DNA of 64,000 nt from Heterobilharzia americana (lineage: Eukaryota; Platyhelminthes; Trematoda; Strigeidida; Schistosomatidae), in the NCBI GenBank assembly GCA_944470555.2, contig OX104134.1, positions 7,853,248 through 7,917,247 on the forward strand, written 5' to 3'. Position numbers and translations under genes: made by a program. Below, piece after piece: positions 23,361 to 35,944 of this stretch. The notes beneath the pieces were generated by a model. The model was given only the letters and a program-made list of their open reading frames with translations, was not told where the DNA came from and ran no database searches. Within the stretch, counting starts at the first letter, position 1; each line of letters opens with the position of its first letter.

Positions 23361-24929
23361 GTAAGTCAATAATTTTTGCTTACAGTTTACGTTAGTCTTA
23401 CACTTTGAAAATTAGGTGTTTGTGAGTTAATTTAGTTTATTTTATGAGGCATACTTTTGTTTATTCCATGAATGGTAGTAAACTGAAGTACTAAAATCTA
23501 TATGACATACATGTCGTGAAAACAGACGTCTACGTTTAACTGAATGACTGTGAAGCAATTCACAAGGTAACCGTTTTGAGGCCATTGAGAATGGGCAGAG
23601 ACTTCACTTTACACAGTTCAAAGTGCCTAGATAATATGTAAAGAGTTTGATTTCTATCACAGATAGCTAGCGAAGTATGCTGATCAACAGGTGCCTGTAA
23701 ACCTAGAAAACATATTTGCTGGAATGCTAAGAGTACGCTACTTTTTACGCAAGTGAACAGTGAGTGGTTATTTTGACACATAATCTAGCTTTAAACTAAT
23801 TTGTATATATCTGTTTGAAGCGAATAGCAGAATGCTAAAACTTCTTGTGTGCAAGCAACCTGTTGCAGAGAAATTACTGCATTCTCAAAACTGGCAATGA
23901 ATTGCCTGCTTCAGTGCAATGGGAATCCTTAAAATTGATTAAGTTCATGTGACATTTTTACTTACAATCTGGACTCAGCTGATGACATCATTATTTGATA
24001 GGGCATTAATAAGTGTTACACATTTGGAAGCATGTTAAGAAACTGTTTACAATCTTGGTTCGAAAAATCAGTATTTGGAAGAAACTTAATCGCCATTCCG
24101 AGGTAACTTTCTCCGTAATAGGCTGGATAAGACTTCTTGTTTATAAATGGATATCGTTTTTCTATATAGAGCTTCTTATTTTAGTATAGAAAGAAAACTG
24201 AGTGCTACGGACTTTCTGGTAAAAGTTAACGTAGGTAAAATAATGTATTTTAAACTTCAAAGTATTATCTTTCTCGTTTTTAAATTACAAAATTTGGTTT
24301 AAATGGTAATGATTGAAAAATACTGCCATGAACAAATAAGTGTTAAAATAAACACTCTTTTTCAAATGTAATCCTTCACTTGTTCAATTTTTCTTTTGAG
24401 AGCAACGTATTCTCAGTCATTTTTAGTTGAGTAGAGGTAACTGAGTCCTTTTTTATGCTGTTTCATCTGTATGGTCAATTAATACTTATTGTAATGCTTG
24501 GCAACCTGAAATTTAAGACTGCTTATTTAACTTTTGTCTTTCAACAGTTTCATTGAATAAAGCAATGAAATTTTACTTTTCATGAGCACATTGTAGCAAT
24601 TAATTGACTGTAAGTGGCTAACATTTGTTTTGTTTATTGTAGGAGACATCTATATTCAAACATATTGTCATATAATATATTTATTATTCAAAAAACTCAC
24701 TTTTGTGACCTCGTTGGTGAAAGTGGTAAAACAAGTTCCGTTAATAAAAAAGTATCAGTGACCAAAGATATGAGGACTGGCCTTTGATAGGTTTAGCTTA
24801 ATCATAACATCTAAGCTTAAAAGGCAAAAATATTCAAAATACTGTACTGATTATCTCATAATTGTTTACTTTACAGTGCTTTCAAGAGTCAGTGCTGATT
24901 AAAAATAAAACGTTTCCGGTGATAAAAAA

Positions 24930-25880
24930 AATGGCAATCTCTAATGAAGTTACAAACATTAAACCAGAACAAATGAGGCCTTTCAAACTATGAAACTGCT
25001 TACAGGATTTGCAAAACTGAGTAACAGATGTAAAATGGATGAACAAGCAGTGTATTATGACTGAGATGAGTTGAACGAATTTAGTGTAGACCTGAGGAAT
25101 GAAGTTATGAAGTCTTAGTGTGGTAATACTGAAGATTCTGGAAAACGGAAACAAATGGAGTGTAAGAGTAAGGAAGAGACTATGAAAATAAGATATATTT
25201 AAGTTCATGTTACTAATACAGTTGCGAATGGACTCGATATGTTTGTAAGCGCCAGTGTAAGGTCTCAGTCAGTGACAGCTTGAAATCTGTCAAAACTGAA
25301 TGAGTTGAGTGGAGAAATAAGTAAGCTTATCTCCACTCCGTATAAGTGGTCAACTAGGAAGGAAACGTCTTTTCTTGGTGTCAACCAGGACGGCAAAGTT
25401 TAATGTTCCATATATATACTTATCTGTAAAAGCTACACAATTAGAAGTTCAAAATTGTTTAACTCCATTATTGCACAAGGAAACAAAATAAGTGAATAAC
25501 AACGATATATTCGTCTTTTGAATATTTTATGCACGTTCTGACACTAAAACCTTAAAATTACAAACATGTCGAATCTACTTTCGATGGTAACATTAAATTA
25601 AACGTAAATATACCTTATCTTCATGGTCTCTTCCTCACTCTTACACTCCATTTGTTTCCGTTTTCCAGAATCTTCAGTATTACCACACTAAGACTTCATA
25701 ACTTCATTCCTCAGGTCTACACTAAATTCGTTCAACTCATCTCAGTCATAATACACTGCTTGTTCATCCATTTTACATCTGTTACTCAGTTTTGCAAATC
25801 CTGTAAGCAGTTTCATAGTTTGAAAGGCCTCATTTGTTCTGGTTTAATATTTGTAACTTCATTAAAGATTGCCATGGTAT
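24930..25880. repeat. Inverted repeat, arms about 275 bp, spacer about 390 bp
   Basis: The arm at about 24930-25215 and the reverse complement of about 25602-25880 are nearly identical; their translations (FSRIFSITTLRLHNFIPQVY and onward) differ at only a few residues. The unit sits in intron 1 of the tetraspan gene. It could be a foldback or MITE-like element. Termini and target-site duplications were not resolved. The open frames in both arms are mirror images and are not genes. Confidence 0.85.
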
Positions 25881-26389
25881 TCTACAATTTTTTCTAGCTT
25901 ATACTTACGTTATTTGTGCTTAAATCTTCATGCTTCATATTCACTTAATAGCGAAAACAGCTTGAGAGTAAATATGCCCAATCAGTACGTACATTTTTAT
26001 TTGTTGGTTTTTATTTTTTAATAGGTTCTAACTAATTACTGTCGTTTGAGGTTTGTCTCACATACTAGTTCATGGAAATGTCAAAGTCAGTTTTTTATGA
26101 AGGTAACTCATAATTAAACAAAATTTAAGCTATATATTTTATGTAATGTTGAGCTTTAGGCGGAGTAGTAACAAAGATCAGTACAATTCACTGTCAAAAC
26201 TCTTGAAAATTCTCAAGGCCTTGTTTTCACACATTTCCTAGAATGACATCAGGAAGATTTTCATTATATGTTTCAAGTAGCTGAACCCCTAAGCTTGCAT
26301 ATTTGTACTACATGGATGTAATTTATCAAAACGACCAACCTACAAAAATTCAATTTGCAGGTTTTTGGGAATTTTATTGATTGTATGTT

Positions 26390-26635
26390 GGTATTTATCA
26401 CTGACTCATATCAGCCAGAGGACCATCGAAAAACTGGGAGCACTGAACAGACGTCTCGTCCTAATACAGGACTCCTTAGAAGTGCACATCCATGATCCTG
26501 TCAGGGGTAGTACTCAGGACCTTCAAGTTCTGCTGCAAGAACATTACCATGGGGCCAAACCACAACACAAAAGATATCTAGCGCTCAGAGATTTTCAGTG
26601 GTTCTCCAACTGATATCAGTTCACGGTGAATGCCA
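26390..26635. repeat. SINE-like repeat, family S
   Basis: TCATATCAGCCAGAGGACCATCG, AAAAACTGGGAGCACTGAACAG, GTCTCGTCCTAATACAGGACTC, GTGCACATCCATGATCCTGTC and a closing CAACTGATATCAGTTCACGGTG match the copies near 35.95, 36.5 and 43.65 kb. The internal promoter-like boxes lie on the minus strand in better copies (for example GGGCTAGATCCC at about 36058). The open frame 26365-26613 is repeat, not an exon. Confidence 0.75.
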
Positions 26636-26649
26636 ACATTATACCATAA

Positions 26650-29090
26650 AGAAACTTCAATATATTCACCAACATTGTCGTCCTTATAACTTTTTAAGGC
26701 ACAGAAAACTTTCATTCTATCAAAATGTAGATTCTTACTGCCTATTTGTTTCTATATGACAGGATAACTTAACTGTTTAAACTCTTAAAAACGCCATTTC
26801 CATTATGATTTTGAAAGTCGTCTACTACAACAACACGATTCTGCTTTTGGAAACAATTCCTGCATTTCCTGTCAAACTCCTTCCACCCTATCTTTTGTTT
26901 ACTACATTTCAGTAACAATCGTTTGCTTGATTGGCCATACACTTTATTTGAGAATTAGAAGGTGGATACCTAATTTAAAGATCTGTTCGATAACATATGT
27001 CTACGCTCCGAATCATTGTAAATGAAAAGAGGTTTGAAATGAAGATAAACGATAGGTATTACGAAGTAAATACAATGGCGGGAGAACCAAATGAAAGACA
27101 ACCGGAGTATTTAGGAATACTTACTACTTAAATACTATTGACCTTAAATTTCACTCCACCAACCAATGAACTAACCGAGTAGATTTCTATAATTTAAAAA
27201 AAGCACAATTATCTTTCGTTAATGAATTTTAAAATAATGGTAAGTACGAATACTTCTTCACGAAGGCCCACGAAACTACTTGTTTAGGTATTAAACGTTT
27301 TTATTTCATGACAAAAGATAACATGTGAAGTGTGATAATTGTGACTGAATTCCTATGACACCCTGATGGAAACTCAGGTTTTTTAGGTTCTTCCTAGTAT
27401 AAAATGTGGCAATGAAACTGAATTAGGTGAAAAAGCTGATTCTAAGTAGTGAAAATTATCAACATGCTTCCAAATTATTGGAGTGGTTAATGTAAATTCA
27501 GTTTCAAGGATTATAAAAATCTTTATTCAAAGTACAACTGAGCATGTTACTAGTATAGTATTTCTGTTAGCAGATATGAACTATATATAAACTGTCAGAA
27601 ATAATGGATAGTTATATCAGATGCCAAACTTCCGGAAAAATTAGTAAATATCAATTTAAACATGTCCTAGTCGAAAATTCAACGATTTCAGTTTTCTGAA
27701 GTAAGTAATAATAGTTAAAGTATTGTCAAGACCCTGTCGTTAACTTTTTACACTAATGGGAATCGACAAACGTTTGAAGTTTGCATCAGTACTAGTAGTA
27801 TCATTAACGTAGAAAATGGGACGACTTTATATCACCTTACGCAGTTTGGTAAGTATCTTGTAGATATATTTGTGCAGGGAATTAAGAAGGAGTTTTATTA
27901 TATGAAATGCTTGACTTTAGATTCTTCAATGACAATAACACTGTACTTGTTAGCCTCTAATTAAATTGCGAAATACTTATGATGCAAGATTCGTTATCTA
28001 TCACAAAAAAGCTGGTTCTCATGGTCCTAAGCAAACTTGTTATTTGCAACACTGTTTATTATTACCAGATAAGAACTGTTTAAAGCATATTTCAGATCTA
28101 CAAAATTATGTTCAACATTGAAATAAAAACGTGTTGAAAGATGTTCTAAAGAGAATGACTACCTACTGCACAGTATCCAATACTGTTGAGACGGAAGTGC
28201 TAAAATACTTATTTCATTTCCATTAAGACTACATCCACTAATTTACACCTATTTTTCAAACGAATTAATGAATTTGAAAGGTAATCGGCCTATATATAAA
28301 AGTACAAAATGGCGCCAACATTTCAATCACGCATCTTTGATTGAGGAAAAAACGAAGGTCACCAAAGATAATACCTTCAAAAGAAGGGATGAATAGTGCA
28401 CTTAAAGTTCACTACGAACTTTAAGCGGCTTCTTCTGTCATGAGGTTTCAAATTTGTCTTACGAAGGTACAAAGAATCACTAGTTAGCCATAAATTACAT
28501 TGAAACCAAATTAACAGTTAATCACTTTGCATTTTCTTCATGAGTTTTACGTGCTGATGAGAAATAAAGTCATATGTACTTAACTTTTGCTTGCACAATT
28601 ATCTTCCAGTTTTTACTGCAATCATAACTTCATAATCACAAATATCACCCCACGAAGCTTTGGATATGTTGTATTCCATTTCTCACGCCGTAATTAATTC
28701 CCCTTACTTTTACTCCATTATAAGCTCACCCGGATTGTGAAGTATTTCATTCTTTGCTTACTAAATTGATTAGCAAGCCCAAACTTGTATGGAACTTTAG
28801 AGAAAACCACTGAATACGGTTAACGGAATGTATTCCAAGAAATCTGTTGTTTTTATCTCATTAAATTTTGTGGGATCTGTTAAGTGTAACCATACCGTTA
28901 AAGACTTTTTTCTAGGTCATAATCTGAAGAAACGAATTGTCTCAGCTTTCCATTGAATCATAGAGACTTAACAAATATAAACTGTCAATTTTAGTTTTTA
29001 TTTTTGTCTGTTTTTGATTAGAAATAATGAAATATTGAATTTTGTTAAATAACCGTTGTTATTACTCTCACACCCTTACTACATTTTTAA
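26650..29090. other. Intron 1 remainder of the tetraspan gene
   Basis: A/T-rich sequence with no supported exon or repeat. A pyrimidine-rich tract directly before 29102 forms the acceptor. Confidence 0.5.
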
Positions 29091-29101
29091 ATTATCTGTA
29101 G

Positions 29102-29251
29102 CTAAATGTGAAACGTCATGTTTACTTACCGTAGTTGGGGTAATGAGCAGTGTCATCTCAGCATGTATTGGGATCGTCAGAATACGTTTCTGCAATGTGA
29201 AAAACTCAAAGAGGTTTAGAGCAGCTCAGTTTGTATGTTTAATTGCTGGAT
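29102..29251 (+). CDS. Tetraspan membrane protein, exon 2
   Basis: The exon is 150 nt long, phase 1 at both ends. It is bounded by an acceptor (ATTATCTGTAG|CT) with a good upstream pyrimidine tract and a donor (GCTGGAT|GTAAGT). It joins exon 1 by forming a Thr codon and encodes TKCETSCLLTVVGVMSSVIS then ACIGIVRIRF: the second membrane segment, with a Cys-rich entry (KCETSC). A basic cytoplasmic loop follows (RFCNVKNSKRFR), then the start of the third segment (AAQFVCLIAG). The matching phases, size divisible by three and hydrophobicity pattern are the evidence that this is real. No EST or homologue could be checked. Confidence 0.7.
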
Positions 29252-29259
29252 GTAAGTCA

Positions 29260-30420
29260 AAGAAAATAAGATATTTTTACTACTTTTCTCAGAACGAATT
29301 TTCACACAAGTAAACAGATTCATGAGACACCAAAAAATAAACATAGAAAAATAATTAGCATGCCATCTTCATATCTCCATATGCAAATAGATAAAACCTA
29401 AAAAAAAAAGTTGGAAAAAAGATGGTTATTCCTTCATCGCTCCAGTCTTAATTTCATGATATATGCGATCAGAATGATCTGCCTGAACATAAGAAAATGA
29501 CTGCTTTAACTTATTCTCAGTGTGACAATGCTGGTATGTCACCATCAAGTCTCACTTTTGGAACGCATTTTTCGTTACCTTAAGTTAGGAATGTCGAATT
29601 CACTGTATCATAAGAACAAATTACTGTCCTCATTTTTGTTAAGACACAACGGCAGTCGAGTGTAATCCTTTTTAAAAATGTAGGTTGCGTTTACTTTCTC
29701 AATACCATGGCATAAACTGATTTCTAATTCAGCAATATTTCCTTCACATGAAATTAGTGATAAGCATAGTATGCTGAACAGTGATTAGGTTGATGCACAA
29801 AAGTTTTCAAATGACTTAAGGTACTTCTAACAGCAACTTACTTTTTGATACACTCCAATATAGTTAGTGACTTCCTATCAACTTCGGACGACACTCCTTG
29901 AACAAAGTTGCACACCCTTTCCGTTTTGTGCCAGAAACATCCATTTTCTTGGTAGTATGTGTTGCCTACACTGATAATAGATCACAAAAGTCACTACGTT
30001 TACTAACTGTTCATGTGAACAGTGATTAACGTTCAGTGGTAAAATTGTTTCTGTCATAAAGATTAGCATAATTAAAATTTGACATTCAATATGATTTCAA
30101 GCGACAAAAACACAAAGTACCATCAGCTTTAATAATTTCACTTAAGAATGGCTTCAAGATTTGCTTTCAATTTGGAACTAATTGGAAGGACATTCATACT
30201 GAAAGGATTTATTAGGAATGTGACTTAACCTAGTCGATTAGGAGAATACTTCCAATTTTTAACCCTTTTGATTCTACTTAATGACTGAATATAATAAAGA
30301 AACCTAAATACTAATGTATTTTCCAATCATTGTCTTAAACGTAAATAGTTGATTGGGTTAAGTTTTATTTTGAAAGGAATAGCTGAATTGCATTGCACAA
30401 GGTAATTCAGTTTTATCCAG
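29260..30420. other. Intron 2, first part
   Basis: No exon or recognisable repeat. The minus-strand open frame 29878-30069 has no domain. Confidence 0.45.
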
Positions 30421-30429
30421 ACATTAAAT

Positions 30430-30600
30430 TTCATCCATGGAGCTGTGACTCAGTGGTTTAGGGAGGTGACTATCAACCATTGAATCACCGTTTCCATCCC
30501 TGCTTCACCTACTGAGGTTTTGACATCCAGACAGTATCACAAGCCCTTACACAAGAGGCATAGTTCATTGCCCACTACACGGATGTATACAAGGTAGCTG
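30430..30600 (+). repeat. Degenerate tRNA-like SINE
   Basis: GGAGCTGTGACTCAGTGGTTTAG resembles an A-box region, and CCGTTTCCATCCCTG 55 bases on resembles a worn B box. A body follows (TGAGGTTTTGACATCC...CACAAGCCCTTAC). It lies in intron 2 of the tetraspan gene. The stem structure is poor, so it is not a working tRNA. Confidence 0.5.
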
Positions 30601-30609
30601 AGTGCGTAT

Positions 30610-31930
30610 GATTTCTGCTACTGCAATTTTTAAATATTTAGTGAAAAGATTATTTATTTATAGTGTGTTTACATTCGACCTTAACTTCTGAATGAATTAA
30701 TTTGACTCAAGAGAAGGCAAAGCAATGTATGATGACTGAGTGATGTATATATCACAGTACAGGAGAAGTAACTGGAGGACACAGTGGAAATGAGAATATT
30801 AATAAATGAATGTAAAATACCACAGTGCTATGCATATAAGTCACTTCTAACCGTCGAACAATTAGATCCAACAAAACAACGGAGAATAACAATTATGTCA
30901 ATAAATAGTAAAGTCTGATATATGATCGTAATTTTTTTGCAAAAACCCACTATTAAAGACGGTATTGTGCTTAAATCACCTCATGCGTTAACGGCATTTA
31001 ATATTTTTTTTGTAAATACATGCTTTCCATTTAACATAACCATAATGCATACATTTTGATACTGGTTAAAACACATTGATACAGCATTCTCGGTACGTTC
31101 AAAGCAAAGTGAACATTATGTCAATGACGTATATATCAACTTTCAGTGAAAGATGGCAGGCAGACTGTGAATGCGATGCACCGTAGTTGATACAGTTGAG
31201 TAATGGGCATTTTTTTTACTTATATTTAATCGTAATTTCATCGAATCCTCCTTACTGCAATATTAAGAAAACTAGTTAGAATAAATAAATTTTATTAGTA
31301 TACATGAAAAATGAAGTTTAACGATAGAAAATCCATATGTGTCCTACTACATCTCTGTCGATAGTACATTTCATAATAAAAGGAGGATGATATCCGAGGA
31401 CAATAACTGTATGCACGTTTAATTTGTCACTAAGATAAAAATTAACTTGGGGTTTACAAGTATGCTATTTTATATAATTACGAGGAAGCATTTTTAAGAA
31501 CGTTTTAATGCTCCTGCCTGTTTTCATAGTTTTAGTGAGAACTTAAATTTAGAACAGAGTATGTTGAATAGTAGCCTGAAAAATATTGACTTCAAAGAGA
31601 ATTAAATGTTTGATGTTTGGCTTTTTCATTTATAACACGTATCACTATCACTACTACACATTCTTCAAAATTTGTCCGTTTCGTATATCAATGTATTTAT
31701 TCTTGTAAGAAACAAAAAACCACTCATTATAGCTGTTCAACAATTGAGAATCAGGTTAGAAAATGTTAGTGCAACTATTTTTCAAGGTCAGATCCCTGGT
31801 GGTAAAACATTTCCTATCTAAAACTGGCAGTTAGATTGTTGAAAAGTACTGGTGTCATGACATGAAACTCAAATTTTCTACATAATTTTGTTACTATTTA
31901 TTTAATTTACAATTGTAATTTGTTATTTTT
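30610..31930. other. Intron 2, second part
   Basis: Nothing supported. It ends in a good acceptor tract (TTTGTTATTTTTAG) at 31932. Confidence 0.5.
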
Positions 31931-31932
31931 AG

Positions 31933-32303
31933 TCATAAACCTTCTTAGTTCAGTGGCTGTTTGAGCAGATTATCTCCGCCACCTGCCATATGAAATGGGA
32001 ACTATGTACCCTTTGAAAAAATTTACATATCCACCATCATTCGACCACAGAAGGCACATAATTGAGCAATATAAAAGAATTAAATCTTCATCTCCAGTAG
32101 TCAGTACTGTAAACCTGAAACGGATTTATTTACCAATGAAATGGATGGAATGGAAAAGTTTTCATATTCATTACAGTGCAAACAATTTATTTGGTTGGGC
32201 ATATTGGATGTGTGTTGCATCAGCTATATTTTTATTTCTAAGTAATTTAATTTATCTGATGAGGAAAGACTGTGAGCACGAACATTCAAGAGAAAGTGTT
32301 TGA
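31933..32303 (+). CDS. Tetraspan membrane protein, exon 3, with an in-frame TGA
   Basis: From the best acceptor (TGTTATTTTTAG, ending 31932), phase 1 continues exon 2 as FINLLSSVAV, which completes the third membrane segment. A TGA codon then appears at 31962-31964. The same frame runs on without interruption for 112 codons: ADYLRHLPYEMGTMYPLKK, a roughly 75-residue loop, a fourth membrane segment (AYWMCVASAIFLFLSNLIYL) and a short charged tail (MRKDCEHEHSRESV) ending at 32303. A weaker GAGCAG acceptor at 31965/31968 would skip the TGA in the same phase but would remove half of segment three. Possible readings are allelic nonsense, sequence error, readthrough or selenocysteine recoding, or alternative splicing. 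Full length would be about 227 residues. Confidence 0.6.
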
Positions 32304-33500
32304 CAAGTTGGTTTGTTTACAGATGCATTCAGCAAAATGTTTGAATGACAAGATATGGAATTATGTAATGTATTACAGTGTTCACTTCAGGATATCAACC
32401 TATAGATGCCTTGACTAGAAACCGAAAAGCGCTTTCCAGCTGACTAGAGTGAGACATTGTTTTGTTATAGAACTGAAGTTTTTTGAAAAGTTGTATTTCA
32501 CTGCCAATATATCACTTTTTCAGATGATCATATATGAGTTCATTTTTCTAGCAAAGTAGTTACTTGATGCCAGCTGTGCTTTTTTCGCTATATGTATAAG
32601 AATTTCTGTTCAAATGTTTCACTCACTTACGAATGTTTGCTTCAGGAATCAAAAATACAAGTAAACCTTTTTAAACATATTTTATGAGTCAATGTACTTA
32701 ACTGTCGACGTTTTTAGAATCTTCTTCAAGAATCCATTTATAAAGATGTTTCCACAGCGCAGAAGAATCTTGTGAAAGTTTAAGGTTGTAATATGCCACC
32801 ATGGAAACCTGAGAAATGATGGGAACACTATAAAACAGTAATTAACTTTTAAGTGTGTAGATGACAAGATTTAAGCCTATTACTGAAGTGTATTCGCAGT
32901 TAAGTGTAGGTGTTTATAAGTTATGGTAAATGTTTATAATGCATTTTTCAAATGACTATTCACGTTGCTTCTCAACAAAGGAGATATTTGTTGTAAAGTG
33001 TGAATGAAATCTTTGAAACATTTTATAAGTTTTATCGTGGACTTTGATTTTTGAATAAGATAATCAAAATGATGAAGGAAGTATAATACAGTTTAAAAAT
33101 AAGCTGGCAGTACGAAAGAATAAATATTTCTACGTTTCAGAAAACTTATGTTCATTATGCATCTACAGATTAGCGAGAGAAACGTCAATAACTCTGGACA
33201 ACAAGACTTTCTTTTAGGTGGAACCAAGCTACTTACAGTGTACATTAGTTCGACAAAATTCAATGCACCACATCCTTCAGTAGTGTCACAGCTTATGAAA
33301 AACAGCGCCGTTCCTTTTTTGTGAGAGGTGCAAAAGACTTCAGTGCATTCTGATCCGTTCTCGAAAAAAAATTCAAATTAAAATTCTGATGAGAGTGCTG
33401 AGGCTTCGTTAACTTGCGTTCCTGTTGATGCAAAAACCGGCAAAATTTCTCTGTTATCAAGCCTCGTGGGTCTCAAGCTCGATGGGGTTAGTATTATATT
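32304..33500. other. 3' flank of the tetraspan gene
   Basis: No exon recognised. An AATAAA occurs at about 33119, too far away to be assigned with confidence. The open frame at 33425-33610 is partly B4 sequence. Confidence 0.4.
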
Positions 33501-33796
33501 TCCTTATTTTTCCAGCGGGTCCCTACTGGAACATAGGGCGGCAGCAGCACGTCGCCATTTCACTCTCTTCTCTCCAGTCTTTTCAACAGGGCTCCATGAC
33601 TGCCACATGATTTCCTTCATGTCACCCTCGCTCGTCACAGACACCCAAATCGTAGATTCCCGTTTCGATTTCACTCAAGGGCCTGACATGGCCCGCGATG
33701 TGTCCACTTGGCCTACTCAGTGTACGCCTAGTCTCAATTCATCTCCACGTTCTTCTGCATATTCGTTGGACTATCGGTTCTTGGTTGGTTCACTGA

Positions 33797-33830
33797 CAGC
33801 CAGCCAACCAGCCAGCAAGCCAGCCACAGT
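33797..33830. repeat. Short CCAG tract, B4 downstream site
   Basis: GACAGCCAGCCAACCAGCC and onward, about seven imperfect units, lies beside the NQPRT codons. B6 has a unique ACTGGCCGAC here and B2 has none. Confidence 0.8.
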
Positions 33831-34854
33831 GAGATGCTTGTTGCTTATTCTTATTATTCTGGCAATCCATCTGATCTTCAGTATCGAGTGAGTGTAGTTA
33901 GCAGCTATTGATGATGAATGTCTGTAGTTTGTTGGAAATGCTTTTCGTGACGACCCAAGTTTCTGAAACATATAGAAGCACTCACTTGACATTGGCGCTG
34001 AAAATCCGGATCTCGTTCACGCTTCATACTGAGTGTAGTAGAATGCAGTAGGTATCCATACTGATTTCAGGTTAATGAACGCCTGTCTTGCTGTCTTCCC
34101 GATCCTGGTTGGCTTTGACGTTCTCATCTGTGTCTGTACCGCTGCCTGTAGTTGGAACAATGTTGCCTTCCTTGTCTAGGTAGGTGAAAGAGACTACTTC
34201 CTTTCGATTCCTCCCGTTCATGGTGATTGGTGCTTCTTGTGGTCGTTGTCGTTGTTGATGTTGTCGTTGGTTGGGTATCTCCATCACCTCCATCTTCTCT
34301 ACATTCACTTGAATTCCAGTCTTCGCTGCCTCGCCTCGTCTCTTCTGTCAACTTGTTAGTTGTCGCCTGTAGATTTTCGAGTTTGTACCACAAGACATTA
34401 GACATAAATCATCATCATCATCATCGGCGAAATCCAAATCTTCTTCTGAGGTCTGGTCAGTGTATGGCCATCTTCTCGCTCCTCATGGTTTGCTGTATGA
34501 TCCAGCTCAGTCGACCACAATCAGGAAGATTGTTGGTGACAGTAGGTGGCAACCTCACCTAACTCATGCCTTCACCTGAAAGGCGTCACTGAGCTCTCCA
34601 TTGTGAATCACTAGGCATGTGATATCATATAGCACATAGTTGTTGAACGAGATTGAAAAAGGTTTGCGGCACTAAGAGCGTAGTTTTGAAGCAGCTGCCT
34701 GTCAAATTCCTTCTCAGTCGACGCTGTCGAAGGCCTTTTCAAAGTCGATGGAGTTGAGGAAAAGATTCAGTTGACTGCCATTCTATGCTCTGTTCTATGA
34801 TGATGTGTAGCGTAGCGTTGCAATTTGATCCACACATGATTTGTTCTTCCTGAA

Positions 34855-34888
34855 GCCAGCCAGCCAGTCAGCCAGCCAACCAGTCTGT
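34855..34888. repeat. Short CCAG tract, B4 upstream site
   Basis: GAAGCCAGCCAGCCAGTCAG and onward occupies the place of the EQAGF codons of the RT (GAACAGGCAGGCTTC in B2). Confidence 0.8.
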
Positions 34889-35164
34889 TCCAGTCATATT
34901 TTCAATCCAGAGCATTTTCGTTCTAGTCTCTCCATGATGATGCTGCACAATATTTTGCTTGCTATGGGTGGACAGCAGCATGATTCCGCACCAGTTCCTG
35001 TTTTGCGAAACGTAGGTCGCCCTTGTTTGAGAGTTTGACAAGGGGTAGCCCTCCTTCCAATTGATCGTCAGGTATCTGTCCTTCCTTCCTTTCTTCCAAA
35101 CGTTCTGCAGTGGTGATGTGAGCATGTCTACTGTTGTCTCTGCGTGTGTATTTAATAGGACCAT

Positions 35165-35940
35165 TTTAATTTACAAGCTTATCCTAATTATATCTGAAAA
35201 GTATATCGAGTACCCCAATGGTGAAAAACGTAAAAATGTACTAATAGGATTTGATGGGGACTAAAGTTGTTATTTATTCGCCATTAGATCTTCGTTTCAG
35301 ACTCATTTCTTGGCTGTAGTGTCGAAAGTGTAACATTGCATTATGAAGTGAACATTTGTGATAAAGCAAGAAAGCTTGAATTAAGCAGTTTAAATGGCGA
35401 GCACCCTTAGGTGCTGCATCAACTATCACGGAGACAAATCTCAAGTAATATTAGTGTTCTTTCGATAGCAAGGAAATAGACTATAGTTTATCCACAACAG
35501 ACCCTTAAATAACCACTAAGTTCGATTTGTACTTCACAAAGTGCAGTAACAGAGGTGTTGTTGTTAGCTGCTAGAAAGTCATATATCCTTTAGGTCGGAG
35601 ACTCAGACAATAAGTCACCACTTACTGTATAACAAAGTGAATAATCATTCTGTTTTTCAAAAATATACTAGGCTAGTTTTATACTATATCGAGGAACAGT
35701 TTTTTTACTGACTGACTAACGAAAACTTAAACACATCTATTCAGAAGTCACTCAACAGAACTATAGTTTATTATCTTTTCCATTTTTTTTTGGACTGTCC
35801 TATCATTGCAATATCATGATCGAAAACTTATTTCATCAGGTACAAGAAGTAGTAATTGAATCGCTGATTTGATTGTGGAAGTTCAGTTTAACGCACCGCA
35901 TGTAACGGACAAGATTTCCTGTAACTTTGCATCGAAAGGA
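35165..35940. other. Non-coding, nothing recognised
   Basis: No exon, RNA or repeat can be supported. Confidence 0.4.
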
Positions 35941-35944
35941 AATT

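Larger units (their letters stand above)
33510..35155 (-). mobile_element. Family B retrotransposon copy B4, 5'-truncated
   Basis: The 3' end is near 33515 (TACTGGAACATAGGG on the plus strand, matching the reverse of CCTATGTTCCACTAGG). The 5' truncation is near 35155, within the codons for ADAETTADMLT. Between them lie the RT motifs in reverse: LFHLPRQG/TYLG region near 34180, a codon run of CAACAACGAC type near 34240, GVKQGC region near 34560, and the EQAGF codons near 34860. Frameshifts are many. It carries early, short CCAG expansions at 33797-33830 and 34855-34885, and a short CCTT tract at 35081-35093. These are the same sites as the large arrays in B3. Confidence 0.85.

Noticed and set aside
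24882..25897. Two similar open frames (24882-25208 minus, 25652-25897 plus) as a duplicated gene
   Set aside because: They are mirror images of an inverted repeat; no splice or domain support.
26361..26613. Additional exon of the tetraspan gene after an ATTTGCAG acceptor-like site
   Set aside because: The following sequence is a family S SINE copy found at several other places.
31962..32480. Selenocysteine recoding with a SECIS element
   Set aside because: By eye I found no convincing ATGA...AA...GA stem-loop after 32303; kept only as one of several explanations for the TGA.
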